Notes: generated by a model not told the origin, from the sequence alone. A DNA stretch of 64,000 nt from Zhengella sedimenti (GCF_046506625.1 NZ_JBKFFP010000002.1:1-64000); one strand, 5' to 3'; counted from the first letter of the stretch, positions 7,571 through 15,832 are shown. Numbers and translations: made by a program.

Positions 7571-9583
7571 ATGGCAATCATCAATCTCACCAACCAACTG
7601 AACCAGTACAACTTCTATTCCGACTATTCGGCGGATTTCGCGAACTATGTCAGCCACAGTTCAACCTTCTACAGATGGCAGACCACATCCGGCCACGTGG
7701 TCACGGCCATTGGCACAGGGATAACGGTTTTCGAGATCAACGAAATCATCACGCCAACCGCCGGAACGATCACCTCGATTACCATTGACGTCAACAACGA
7801 CAGCCCCGCCACGCCGGACATCGTCATCACCGGCATATCGGTCCCGCTGATCCAGTTGGCCAACAATGACGGCGTCAATGAAAGCAACGATTTCTGGGCC
7901 GTGGTGCTCGACGGCGAAAACACGATCCTCACCAATGCAAACACCACATTCGGCGGGTCTGCTTTCGGCGGGGGTGTGCCGAACCTTTTCCCTGGCGATT
8001 TCGAATGGGGCACCAATGACACCTTCAGCGGCGGCAATGGCGGCAACCAGTTCTATTATGGCGATTTCTACAACGCCGATGGCGCTAACGTGATCGGCGG
8101 CGATGATACGTTCAACAATTTCTACGACATCATCGGCGGTGACGGTGCGGGGATGCAAAACGGTTCAACCGTTATCGGCGGCGATGATACGATCATCCAG
8201 GCAACCAGCCTGCCGGCAGATCCGATCGCACATGCGCACGGGGATGTCGCCTATGTGACCGACAGCACGCTGATCGGCGGCGATGACACGATCACGGCAT
8301 TGGAACTAGCGACACACTCTATCTATGCCTACGGTGATTTCGTCACCGTCACCGGGGCCGCAAGCTTTGTCTCGGGCGGCAACGACGTGATCTCCGCGAC
8401 CCAGAACATGGATACGATCTACGGCGACGGCGAAGCGATCTTCGACGTCGGAGCACGAATCTTCGGCGGCGATGACACGCTCTATGGCCTAGGCAACGAC
8501 GATACCATCTGTGGCGATGTCTGGAATAACAGCGGCACGCTGTCGGGAGGCGACGACGTTATCTACGGCGGTGATGGCAACGATGCCCTATACGGTGACT
8601 GGGGCAACAATTTCGGCATCGCCAGCGGTGGAAATGACATTCTCTACGGCGGCGCCGGAACCGATTTCATCTATGGCAATGGCGGAAACGACATCCTCGT
8701 CGGCGGCGAGGGGGGTGATACGCTCAATGGCGGCACGGGCATCGACACGGCGGCCTATACCGGTTCGAATGCGGGCGTGAACATCAACCTTGCGACTGGC
8801 GGCGCCTGGGGGGGGCATGCGACCTGGGATACGCTGACGTCCATCGAGAACCTGACCGGTTCGGCACATGGCGATACGCTGGCTGGCGACGCGAACCATA
8901 ACACGCTCATTGGCGCCGGCGGCAACGACACGCTGCTGGGCGGAGGCGGTAACGACACGATCCGGGGCGGCGCGGGGGCGGACGTCCTGTCCGGCGGGGC
9001 CGGCTTCGACACACTGAGCTACGCGGATTCCGGTGCTGCGGTCCAGGTATTTCTCGGCGGAAACACGGCGACTGGCGGGGACGCGACCGGCGACACGATC
9101 TCCGGCTTCGAGAACCTTGTCGGTTCCAATTTCAACGACCGTCTCTACGGCTCCGCCCAAGTCAACCTGATCGACGGCGGAGCTGGAAACGACATTATTC
9201 TCGGTAACAACGGCAATGACACGCTGCGGGGTCGCGAAGGTCGTGACATCCTTTGTGGCGGCAACCACGCCGACACGTTCGTATACCTTTCGCTTTCCGA
9301 TTCCGGGCTCCTGTTCGGGGTTCGCGACCGTATCCAGGATTTCCAGAACGGTCTCGACAGGTTCGACCTCTCCGCGCTTGACGCGAACACGGGCATCACC
9401 GGCGACCAAGCCTTCACCTATGTCGGCTCCTTCTTCACCGGCGCAGCCGGCCAGGTTCGGTCTTACGAAAATGCCGGCCTGACCTTCATCGAGGGCGATG
9501 TGAACGGAGATGGCGCGGCTGACTTCCGTATTGAGCTGCGCGGCACCGGCCTCGGGATCGATGCCAGCGATTTCATCCTTTGA
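7571..9583 (+). CDS. RTX-type calcium-binding repeat protein (probable type I secretion substrate)
   Basis: 670 residues with no signal peptide. Residues 1-170 form a unique Asn/Asp/Thr-rich domain. Seven GG(D/N)D units start at residues 176, 203, 236, 269, 299, 326 and 353 (spacing 27-33), often followed by YGD. Canonical nonapeptide GGxGxDxLx repeats then run to about residue 560. The C-terminal part from ADTFVY (about 567) to the end, DASDFIL, resembles the serralysin M10 C-terminal/RTX secretion domain. No protease, lipase or other catalytic motif is visible. The ATG at 7571 follows GGGAGAG. Base composition looks lower in GC than the flanks. Probably exported by a type I system; the nearest TolC gene is at 3395-4789 outside the island. 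Confidence 0.9.
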   Translation: MAIINLTNQLNQYNFYSDYSADFANYVSHSSTFYRWQTTSGHVVTAIGTGITVFEINEIITPTAGTITSITIDVNNDSPATPDIVITGISVPLIQLANNDGVNESNDFWAVVLDGENTILTNANTTFGGSAFGGGVPNLFPGDFEWGTNDTFSGGNGGNQFYYGDFYNADGANVIGGDDTFNNFYDIIGGDGAGMQNGSTVIGGDDTIIQATSLPADPIAHAHGDVAYVTDSTLIGGDDTITALELATHSIYAYGDFVTVTGAASFVSGGNDVISATQNMDTIYGDGEAIFDVGARIFGGDDTLYGLGNDDTICGDVWNNSGTLSGGDDVIYGGDGNDALYGDWGNNFGIASGGNDILYGGAGTDFIYGNGGNDILVGGEGGDTLNGGTGIDTAAYTGSNAGVNINLATGGAWGGHATWDTLTSIENLTGSAHGDTLAGDANHNTLIGAGGNDTLLGGGGNDTIRGGAGADVLSGGAGFDTLSYADSGAAVQVFLGGNTATGGDATGDTISGFENLVGSNFNDRLYGSAQVNLIDGGAGNDIILGNNGNDTLRGREGRDILCGGNHADTFVYLSLSDSGLLFGVRDRIQDFQNGLDRFDLSALDANTGITGDQAFTYVGSFFTGAAGQVRSYENAGLTFIEGDVNGDGAADFRIELRGTGLGIDASDFIL

Positions 9584-9699
9584 ATCTGAATAATGTGAGG
9601 ACCGTCAGGCTTCACGGCCAAAACCTGCCGGTCAGTTCGCGACGGTTCGCCTGTGTTTCCGCCACGAATTAGAAAGTGTGCTCGACAGGCCGCGAAAGG

Positions 9700-9770
9700 C
9701 GGACCGGGAGGTAGATCAAGGAAAACCCTCCCGGTCCGAAGCGCGCGGGGACTGTGCGGAAACCGCGCGC
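9700..9770. terminator. Two hairpins between convergent RTX and capsid genes
   Basis: The first is a 12-bp perfect stem CGGACCGGGAGG/CCTCCCGGTCCG (9700-9738) and the second an 8-bp stem GCGCGCGG/CCGCGCGC (9741-9770). Neither has a clear T-run, but both lie in the 193-nt gap between two genes whose 3' ends face each other. They probably end or protect both transcripts. Confidence 0.55.
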
Positions 9771-9776
9771 TATTCG

Positions 9777-11171
9777 TTATGCCGGGGTTATGCCGGTGAT
9801 CTTGCAGAACGCATTTTCATACGTCGCTGCAACGTCAGCCCGCAGATGTGCGATGAAACCGATCTGGCCGTTCCCGGCATACAGTTCGCGGAGAACTTCA
9901 ATCTGGATTTCATGGCGAATGCCAATCATCAGCTTCGAGAAGTCGCCCGTAATGATCGAACTTTCGTTCGGCGGCGAAGACGAACCTTCGTCAGTCGGCA
10001 CCGAGGTGCTTGCCAGCATCGGAATATTTGCGATGGCAGGTGGAACCATGAGCGGTTGTCCGTCCGTCGCCGCAAGCGAAGCCAACACACCTTCGTCACG
10101 CGGGTGCATGATGTAGGCCGTCACATCCGGGTGATTGTTGGTCTTCACCTTCGTACGGGCCGAGATCAGCGGCGTATAGCTGTCCAGCGTATCGTCGTGC
10201 GCGACTTCCTCGACGCCCGTAATGTTCACGATGCCCTTCGGCTCCGGTGCGCTGCCCGATCCGAACAGGGCCACGCGGTCCAGTTCCACCGCCATGGCCG
10301 AGGCCATGATCGACGGCAAGAGCGTTTCCATGTTGATGGAGTCCATCAGGACTTCACGTGAGACTTTTACCAGAACCGCCAGACTGCGAGGCGTGAACGT
10401 CACCTGGGCAAACGTCGGATCGCTTTCCGCAACCGCCGCATTCTCGTTACGCCAAGCCGGAACCGGGTCTGTCGCCACCTTGGCAATTGCCAAGTTGTCG
10501 GAGGAAAGCGGCACCGTGATCGCGCCTGCGCGAAACACCGTGGCAGCCTTCCGGGCCGCGTCTATGAACTGCGAGGACAGAATGTCGGGGACAGTGAAAC
10601 CGCCGGCGGAATTTGTGCCTTCCGACAACGCGCGGTGTTCGGCGTCGGTCTTCGCGCCCGTGAACATCGCCCGCAGATAAGCGCCGGGCGTCAAGCCTTC
10701 ATGGCGCGGAACCGCCAGCTTGCGCACATGGTCAGCCATGCGCATTTCGCGAGTCAGCCCAGTGGACGCCACGTCGATCAAATCCGGCGTAAACGTCCGC
10801 CCATCGTCAGCGCCGCGCGCTTCCGCATAGGCGCCACCAGGGCGTCGAAGGTCGCCGCCATGTTCACGCGGGCCGCGATTGCCGAGTTCGGAGCGCTTGT
10901 CTTTCTCATCCTCGATCGCGTCAAGGATTTCCGTAAGGCCGTCATACGCCGCTTCGATTTCGGCCGCCTCGGATTTGTCGAGGTCGTCTGAAATGCGGTC
11001 AGCCATGGCGCGCGCTTCCAGCTTCACCGCCTTTGCGCGAGCGTTCAGGTCGGACCAGTCGAGCCGGTGCAATTCGATCCGCTCAAGATCGGAGAAGTTG
11101 AGTTTCCGCAGCGAGGCCATCGCGTGCTTGCGCATGGCGCGCTGCTGTTCACGGGAGAGAGAAACCGTCAT
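9777..11171 (-). CDS. HK97-type phage major capsid protein
   Basis: 464 residues. Residues 1-100 are charged and helical (scaffold-like coiled coil). A linker follows, and from EGTNSAGGFTVP (184-195) comes the HK97 capsid fold, with FTPRSLAVLVKVSREVLMDS, a typical N-arm/E-loop region, and the C-terminal SKLMIGIRHEIQIEVL strand. The family builds icosahedral heads of tailed phages. It has no neighbouring portal, protease or terminase. Its ATG overlaps the stop of the preceding small gene (ATGA), so it is the last gene of the minus-strand operon. The call is firm; whether it builds its own capsid or remodels a helper's is unknown. Confidence 0.92.
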   Translation of the reverse strand: MTVSLSREQQRAMRKHAMASLRKLNFSDLERIELHRLDWSDLNARAKAVKLEARAMADRISDDLDKSEAAEIEAAYDGLTEILDAIEDEKDKRSELGNRGPREHGGDLRRPGGAYAEARGADDGRTFTPDLIDVASTGLTREMRMADHVRKLAVPRHEGLTPGAYLRAMFTGAKTDAEHRALSEGTNSAGGFTVPDILSSQFIDAARKAATVFRAGAITVPLSSDNLAIAKVATDPVPAWRNENAAVAESDPTFAQVTFTPRSLAVLVKVSREVLMDSINMETLLPSIMASAMAVELDRVALFGSGSAPEPKGIVNITGVEEVAHDDTLDSYTPLISARTKVKTNNHPDVTAYIMHPRDEGVLASLAATDGQPLMVPPAIANIPMLASTSVPTDEGSSSPPNESSIITGDFSKLMIGIRHEIQIEVLRELYAGNGQIGFIAHLRADVAATYENAFCKITGITPA

Positions 11172-11365
11172 TGGTTTGTTCCTTTTCGGTAGGCGGGACG
11201 TGCAAACGCAATCGGTCGCCGCCAGTTGTTTCCTGGAGGTTCAACCGCTGCGCTTGTCATCGACATTGCCAGCGAAAGGGCCGAGCGGAGCGAAAGGCCA
11301 TCAGCCACATGCCCGCGAAGACAGAACAAATATAGAACAAATTGGCCGAGAATGCAAGCCATCAT
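11168..11365 (-). CDS. Small island protein upstream of the capsid gene
   Basis: 65 residues starting MMACILGQFVLYLFCLRG, a hydrophobic N terminus that could be a membrane segment or signal anchor, then a polar tail. The stop overlaps the capsid ATG by 4 nt, and its ATG at 11365 overlaps the stop of the gene before it (ATGA). This chain of overlaps is the main evidence that it is translated. A GTG at 11380 is an alternative start. Function unknown. Confidence 0.45.
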   Translation of the reverse strand: MMACILGQFVLYLFCLRGHVADGLSLRSALSLAMSMTSAAVEPPGNNWRRPIAFARPAYRKGTNQ

Positions 11366-11640
11366 GCCTGTCCCCTGCACCTCATCCGCGCTTTCGCGAT
11401 CTGCCAGTCTTCGGGGAAAGCGTTGGCAAGTTGATGCAGCAGGCCATGCAGCGCCATCATGGTTTCAGGAAGGCCGGTGAACGGCAGGGAGACGCCGACG
11501 CCCAGGCGGACGAGTTCCGGGCCAAGCTGGTCAACGGGAAGGCGATCTTTCTCGATTTCGTCCAAGGCCCGATCCAGTTCCGCGCGGAGGGTGGCGAGGT
11601 CAGGAGAGGCAGCAAGGGAAAGTGCAGTGCGGTCAGTCAT
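11362..11640 (-). CDS. Small island protein, unknown
   Basis: 92 residues, mostly helical: LATLRAELDRALDEIEKDR followed by a Leu/Gly-rich central part and a basic end. It could be a small head or scaffold-associated protein, given its place two genes before the capsid gene, but there is no recognised domain. It begins with ATG at 11640 and overlaps the next gene through ATGA. Confidence 0.5.
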   Translation of the reverse strand: MTDRTALSLAASPDLATLRAELDRALDEIEKDRLPVDQLGPELVRLGVGVSLPFTGLPETMMALHGLLHQLANAFPEDWQIAKARMRCRGQA

Positions 11641-12114
11641 CGGCCCGCCTTTCTCGATTGGTTAACATGGAAAGTTTTCCGTAACGGTTTATGGTTTTTG
11701 TGTTCCGCCACCGGTTTCCTTATGGCCGCCGCCAAGGAACAGGACACCCCTCCCTCCCTGCGCGCGCGAGCGGATTTCCTGTGTTAGCGCCATCGTCATG
11801 GGCCGACACCGGTTTCCGTCTGATGGAACGCAAGGAATTGATAGGCCCTCCCCTTGAGGGGTTGCCGTTCCAATCCTGCACTTTCGGTTTGAGTTGTATT
11901 GGCGGGGAAGCACGGGACGAAACAGTCCCGCTTGGCTCCCTTTTCCCAAGCCCCTTGCCGCGTTGATAACAGCAGCACCGTTTGCGAGTTCGCGCCGGTC
12001 TCCGGTATTGGTATAGGTCTAGGTCTTGGTAAGTCCCCAGGGTGTCCACACCGTGTAGGGTGGGTGTCATGTCACTGTGTCGGCATGGTGTGCGGAGGGT
12101 GTGGGCAGGGTGTC
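11641..12114. other. 474-nt region with iteron-like repeats
   Basis: No convincing gene. Next to the replication-type gene lie four same-direction copies of (A/T)GGGTGT(C/G), at 12039, 12061, 12096 and 12107. Distances are 22, 35 and 11 bp, the last two copies being one helical turn apart. Two ACCGGTTTCC copies occur at about 11706 and 11810. The cluster could be replication iterons or regulator sites. Confidence 0.35.
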
Positions 12115-12645
12115 TCATCGGCCACGCCCTCCCATGTAGCCTGTCTCCATCAGATGCCTGCCTGCACCTGTCACAAGGTCGGAAACATTCCGCTTTGAAG
12201 GAGGATTGCCCCTTGGCTTGTCCTTTGCCTTGGCTTCGAGACGGGCCAGCAATTCGGCTTCCGCCTGCGCTAGTTCTTCCTCGCAGGCTTCCCGCAGTGG
12301 ATCGCTTTCGATTTCGGCAACGCGCCGTTTTGTGCCGGTCAGGTGGTCAAGGCTCATCGGCGGGTTGTGCTTGAACCAACGCCGAATGAGGACATATTCC
12401 GCCGCCTCATCGACCAGGATCAAATCGGCTTCGCAGAGTTCGCCAATGTGCCGCTGCCATGTGTCCGCGTCCTGGCCGGTGTCTGCGCAGGCATAGCCCA
12501 CCGGCAAGCGGTAACATCCCGTGCTATCAACGTGGGCGTTGGTCATGAGGTAAAACAGCGATATTTGCGCCCCTGCTGAGACCTTGCGGAACCGTGGCGA
12601 AGACCAGATTGCCGGGGAAACCTTCGAAAAGAGACGGCTAGCCAT
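12115..12645 (-). CDS. Replication-type helix-turn-helix protein
   Basis: 176 residues. The N-terminal 100 residues follow the pattern of phage replication/replisome-organiser HTH domains: RLFSKVSPAIWSSPRFR, then AGAQISLFYLMTNAH, then GCYRLPVGYACADTG and EYVLIRRWFKHN. The rest is charged and helical with a poorly conserved tail. These proteins bind an origin and load the helicase. The ATG at 12645 starts the conserved motif; the open frame upstream belongs to another gene. It overlaps the HNH-like gene by 8 nt. Iteron-like repeats directly downstream fit an origin role. Confidence 0.6.
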   Translation of the reverse strand: MASRLFSKVSPAIWSSPRFRKVSAGAQISLFYLMTNAHVDSTGCYRLPVGYACADTGQDADTWQRHIGELCEADLILVDEAAEYVLIRRWFKHNPPMSLDHLTGTKRRVAEIESDPLREACEEELAQAEAELLARLEAKAKDKPRGNPPSKRNVSDLVTGAGRHLMETGYMGGRGR

Positions 12646-13006
12646 GGCCGCCCCCCTTCCGCTGCTCCTGTTCAGCCTTGTGGTGTTCCTTGTGGTGCTT
12701 GCGGCAGAGCCAGCGAACCTTTCCGGGTTCGTCGTAATTATCGTGATGACCATCGACTTCGAGCGAGCCGCAGACTTCACAAGGCCCCTTTTCGATAAGG
12801 CCACGCCGCAGCGCCGATTGAAGGCAAGAGTGCGCCCAAGCTGCCTTAGGATTTCGCTTGCGCCATGCCGCTTGCGGGCTTTCGCGTTGCGTTTTCGCGG
12901 TCGGCTTGTTATTGTTCCTACGGTCAAGACGGCCCCGCTTTGACCGCACAACAGAACCGGTTTCCGTTGCCCCGGAAGCCGGTTTTTTGTCGGGAGGTGC
13001 TAGCAT
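12638..13006 (-). CDS. HNH-like zinc-binding phage protein
   Basis: 122 residues. The basic N-terminal half is followed by a zinc-knuckle/HNH-like core: CEVC at 76-79, DGHHDNY at 85-91 and CRKHH at 101-105, spaced as in small HNH endonuclease-related phage proteins. The middle His-His-Asp-Asn segment could provide the catalytic histidine. The ATG at 13006 shares one base with the upstream stop (TGATG), showing translational coupling. It may act as a nicking endonuclease in replication or packaging, but catalytic identity is not proven. Confidence 0.6.
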   Translation of the reverse strand: MLAPPDKKPASGATETGSVVRSKRGRLDRRNNNKPTAKTQRESPQAAWRKRNPKAAWAHSCLQSALRRGLIEKGPCEVCGSLEVDGHHDNYDEPGKVRWLCRKHHKEHHKAEQEQRKGGGHG

Positions 13007-13197
13007 CAAGGCGCCCTCCCCTGAATAAGGTTCGCTTCGCGGATCGCTGCGCAAGCCTCGCCCGCCGTGAAGCCGAAACGGGCCTTCAACGCCGGAACGA
13101 TGGGAGAAAGGGCTTTCCGTTCCCGGTTCGGCAGGCGAGCCAACCAGCGGGCCGCCTCGTCGATTTGCACCGTGCTCTCGTGATCGAGGCCGCTCAT
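13006..13197 (-). CDS. Small operon protein, unknown
   Basis: 63 residues, helical (LARLPNRERKALSPIVPALK, then AGEACAAIREANLI). The end resembles a short helix-turn-helix. Overlaps of 4 nt with the AlpA-like gene upstream and 1 nt with the HNH-like gene downstream mark it as part of one operon. This type of small protein is often found next to AlpA genes in alphaproteobacterial islands. Confidence 0.6.
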   Translation of the reverse strand: MSGLDHESTVQIDEAARWLARLPNRERKALSPIVPALKARFGFTAGEACAAIREANLIQGRAP

Positions 13198-13412
13198 GCC
13201 GCCACCTCATCGCGTTCGGCAGCGGCCCGCTCGATGAATGCGACCAGTTCGCTAACCCGCCAGCGGTTCGTGCCAGGTCCGATTTTCAGGGGCTTGGGGA
13301 AGCGGCCAGCGTTGATGCCGCGCCATAGGGTCGAGCGATGAATAGGCGTTTCGGTTCCGCCGATGATCTTGCAGGCCATGGTCTCATCGACCAGTTCAGC
13401 AATCTGTTCCAT
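13194..13412 (-). CDS. AlpA/MerR-type island regulator or excisionase
   Basis: 72 residues with the winged-HTH signature of AlpA/Xis-like proteins: HRSTLWRGINAGRFPKPLKI, then NRWRVSELVAFIERA. In phage satellites AlpA proteins activate the replication and excision genes and can act as excisionases. It is the first gene of the minus-strand operon that runs to the capsid gene. The ATG at 13412 follows AAGGAAC. Regulation of its own promoter in 13413-13476 is likely but not shown. Confidence 0.8.
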   Translation of the reverse strand: MEQIAELVDETMACKIIGGTETPIHRSTLWRGINAGRFPKPLKIGPGTNRWRVSELVAFIERAAAERDEVAA

Positions 13413-13476
13413 GAAGGTTCCTTGCGTCTGTTTCCGATGCGAGGAACTTCATTCATGTGCCGTCCGGTTTCGCCGG

Positions 13477-14082
13477 TTAGCCGGACACTTTCTTGAGGCC
13501 GCGATTAACTGCGTCGATTGACGCGCTGCGGCTTAGGCCATGGTCGGCACCGAGCGATGCTTTCAAGGCCGTGTCGGACAGTCGTGAACGTGAGCGTCGT
13601 GCCAGAAATTCCTTTGCTAGCGCAACATCACGAGCAAGGGTCTGCCCCTTTTGCCGACCGCCGCGGATTGCACCCGGCGTTTCATGGCGAACCTTTTGTC
13701 CGGTAAGGGCAGCAGGTTCCCAACCGGACTTCATGCGGACTCGCTCCACCAACACACCCATCTCATAAGCGAAACGAGCAGCAGAATCGGCGTTGCCGCG
13801 AGCTATCTCAGCCTTGGCGATATTGTGAAGCTGAACGATCTGTTGCGCGAACCAAGGGATGCTATCCCGGACATGAGGCCCCTTCCCCTCCTGCTTCACG
13901 ATGATTCGAAATCCTCTCATTGCCGACAGCGTTACGGCGCCAAAGTCTCCACCGCCTTCGTCAATTGCTGCATTCCAATCATCACAAAACTGTTTCAACG
14001 CCTGCGCAATATCTTCTCCATCGTATTTGACGATTTCCTCAGCCGTGATGCCGTTGCCTCTCGTCGTTTTCGTCCGCCCCAT
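13477..14082 (-). CDS. Protein of unknown function downstream of integrase
   Basis: 201 residues. It starts MGRTKTTRGNGITAEEIVKY; residues 25-130 are helical, and the C-terminal 50 residues (RDVALAKEFLARRSRSRLSD then GLSRSASIDAVNRGLKK) look like a basic helix-turn-helix. The ATG at 14082 shares one base with the integrase stop (TGATG), so it is coupled to integrase. It may be a DNA-binding partner for integration or maintenance, but no family is recognised. Confidence 0.65.
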   Translation of the reverse strand: MGRTKTTRGNGITAEEIVKYDGEDIAQALKQFCDDWNAAIDEGGGDFGAVTLSAMRGFRIIVKQEGKGPHVRDSIPWFAQQIVQLHNIAKAEIARGNADSAARFAYEMGVLVERVRMKSGWEPAALTGQKVRHETPGAIRGGRQKGQTLARDVALAKEFLARRSRSRLSDTALKASLGADHGLSRSASIDAVNRGLKKVSG

Positions 14083-15341
14083 CAAGCCATCTCCCGACGC
14101 ATCGGCACGACGGCCCCCTGCCCCTCGATTATGACGGTGAGCCGATCTGCCCATAGGTCCAGCGCCTCGCGCTTTTCCTTGTCGTAGGTATATCGGGCAT
14201 AGACGCGGCTGGTAATGCTGGCCTTTGTGACGCTGACGTGATTGAGCACGTGCCCGACGATAAACGGGCTGATGCCGATTTCCTCCATATGCGTCGCTGC
14301 GGTCCTTCGTAGATCGTGCGGGGTCCAAGGCTCTATGCCCATGACGGCACTGTCTTTTTCCAGCCGCTTGATGGCCTTCGGCACAGATGCCCCGGTGACA
14401 GCGGCACGAAAGCCGGGTCCGGGAAACACCCATGTCGGGACCACACGGTCTTTTCGTTCTGCCAATGCCTCCACGTCTTCGATTTGCTCGCGAAGGATGG
14501 CGACTGCCATATCCGACAACGGCACCACATGCTCGCGCCCGTTCTTTGCCCGACTGCCCGGTATGGTCCAGACGGCAGCATCTAGATCAACTTCATCGCG
14601 GGTCATGCCGGTGATTTCTCCGACACGCTGACCGGTGACAAGGCATAGGCGAATTATGCGTCGGGTCGATTCCCGCATATCCGTTTCGGGCAGTGCGGAC
14701 CACATGGTCTTGATTTCGGCGACGGTCAAATAGCGTTCACGGGCTTCGACGTCCGCCGGTCGCCGCATCCCTTCGACAAGGTTTTCGTCAAGGTCGCCTC
14801 GCCCCCTCGCCCACCGCACCATCGCGCGCATATCTTCGAAGAGCCGATTAGCCTCAACCGGAGCGTCGCGATCCTTCACGGCATCGATGCACCTTGTCAG
14901 GTCGCGCCGGTGCAGGTCTGTCAGCTTGATGGCCCCTATCATCTGCGAGATGTTCTTGCGAAGGCGTCGCGCAATCTCGTCCCCGCTGCGCTTTGTCGCA
15001 GCGTGACGTTTGACGTAGTTCTCCACGAGGTCGGCCACGGTTTGCGATGCGGCTTGCTCTTTTTTCTCCTGAATAGGGTCGGTGCCCTCCCCGATGTTGG
15101 CGCGCGCATTTCTAGCCGCCGCCCTCGCCTCACTAAGCGTCATTTCCCCATACCGGCCCAACTTCATACGGGCACGCTTGCCGCTTCCCGGCTTGGTATA
15201 GACGAGGTTCCACGCTCGCGTGCCAGCCGGAGAGACGCGAAGGCAAAGTCCCTTCACTAGCGTGTCGAAGTAGTCGATCTGCTTGCCACCTGGCGCCTTT
15301 GCAGATTGGCAGAAGCGGTCGGTCAATTCCGTGGTCGGCAT
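14082..15341 (-). CDS. Tyrosine-type site-specific integrase
   Basis: 419 residues: N-terminal arm-binding DUF4102-like domain (residues 5-85), core-binding domain (100-190) and catalytic domain (200-390). Catalytic residues are visible: Arg239 (TGQRVGEI), Lys266 (SRAKNGREH), His342 and Arg345 (HDLRRT), His364 (VGHVLN) and Tyr381 (VYARYTY). It inserts the element into tRNA-Asn. It sits 211 nt from attR and reads inward. The gap holds an AACCGGTT-N-AACCGGTT palindrome pair and arm-type repeats, so its promoter may be autoregulated. Cotranscribed with the gene at 13477-14082. Confidence 0.96.
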   Translation of the reverse strand: MPTTELTDRFCQSAKAPGGKQIDYFDTLVKGLCLRVSPAGTRAWNLVYTKPGSGKRARMKLGRYGEMTLSEARAAARNARANIGEGTDPIQEKKEQAASQTVADLVENYVKRHAATKRSGDEIARRLRKNISQMIGAIKLTDLHRRDLTRCIDAVKDRDAPVEANRLFEDMRAMVRWARGRGDLDENLVEGMRRPADVEARERYLTVAEIKTMWSALPETDMRESTRRIIRLCLVTGQRVGEITGMTRDEVDLDAAVWTIPGSRAKNGREHVVPLSDMAVAILREQIEDVEALAERKDRVVPTWVFPGPGFRAAVTGASVPKAIKRLEKDSAVMGIEPWTPHDLRRTAATHMEEIGISPFIVGHVLNHVSVTKASITSRVYARYTYDKEKREALDLWADRLTVIIEGQGAVVPMRREMA

Positions 15342-15552
15342 GTCGCGCCCTTTCCGAAAAAGAAACCGGTTTTTTCTGCCCAGCGGGCAACCGGTTCTAA
15401 ATAGGTGCGGAAATAGGTACGCCAGAACATGCGCTTTGTCGATATGCGATGCGACAGAACGAATCGCAATGAACAGTTTTTTGTCGATTTTTCAGCAAGT
15501 TGATTGTCTCAATGCGTTGCAGCACATACCGCCTTGTAGCACTGGAAACCCT
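15342..15552. promoter_or_regulatory. Integrase upstream region with palindromes and arm-type sites
   Basis: Contains two AACCGGTT palindromes (about 15366-15373 and 15389-15396) flanking TGCCC-AGC-GGGCA, then ATAGGTGCGG (15401) and ATAGGTACGC (15413), 12 bp apart. These are likely integrase arm sites that also overlap its promoter. No gene seen. The stretch after attR up to phrB (15606-15832) also holds no gene. Confidence 0.5.
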
Positions 15553-15605
15553 CTGTTAACCGGTTGGTCGCTGGTTCGAATCCGGCCCGGGGAGCCAAAT
15601 TTTTC
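15553..15605 (+). repeat. attR, 53-bp direct repeat
   Basis: Exact copy of attL covering the anticodon-to-CCA part of tRNA-Asn. It is not a second tRNA gene because the 5' half (acceptor 5' strand and D arm) is missing. Confidence 0.95.
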
Positions 15606-15832
15606 CAGACAGCATGTCAGATGAATGAACAGCCGCTGGCGCATGTGCGCCCGGTCTGGACGGGTGTTTTGTGCCCGCGGCGGCACGATCGCGGGACCGC
15701 GCTGACAAATGTGTGAAAGACAAGAATTTTTTCCGGCGCGACGAAACCGGCCGGCGATTCGTCACGTAACGAGCATCTGAGAGCCCATCCGCACCGGACG
15801 GGAACGCCGGACACCCTGACCAGACGCAGTTC

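Larger units (their letters stand above)
6470..15605. mobile_element. Integrative satellite-like element in tRNA-Asn
   Basis: A 9.1-kb element bounded by 53-bp direct repeats (6470-6522 and 15553-15605), the left one being the 3' part of tRNA-Asn. Inside are an integrase reading inward from the right end, an AlpA-like regulator, small phage-type genes, a replication-type HTH protein, a single HK97 capsid protein, two small unknown genes and an RTX protein. No portal, terminase, prohead protease, tail or lysis gene can be seen. It therefore looks like a phage satellite, a heavily reduced prophage, or an integrative element carrying a capsid gene, rather than a complete phage. The boundaries are read directly from sequence; the life style is inferred. 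Confidence 0.93.

Noticed and set aside
8096..8640. CRISPR-like array (regular GGCGGCGATGA repeats)
   Set aside because: The repeats are in frame and code for the GGDDT units of the RTX protein; there are no constant repeats with unique spacers.
11689..11949. 86-codon minus-strand gene in the island gap
   Set aside because: Low-complexity composition, no ribosome site and no overlap with neighbours.
15553..15605. Second tRNA-Asn gene
   Set aside because: Only the 3' part is present; it is the attR repeat.
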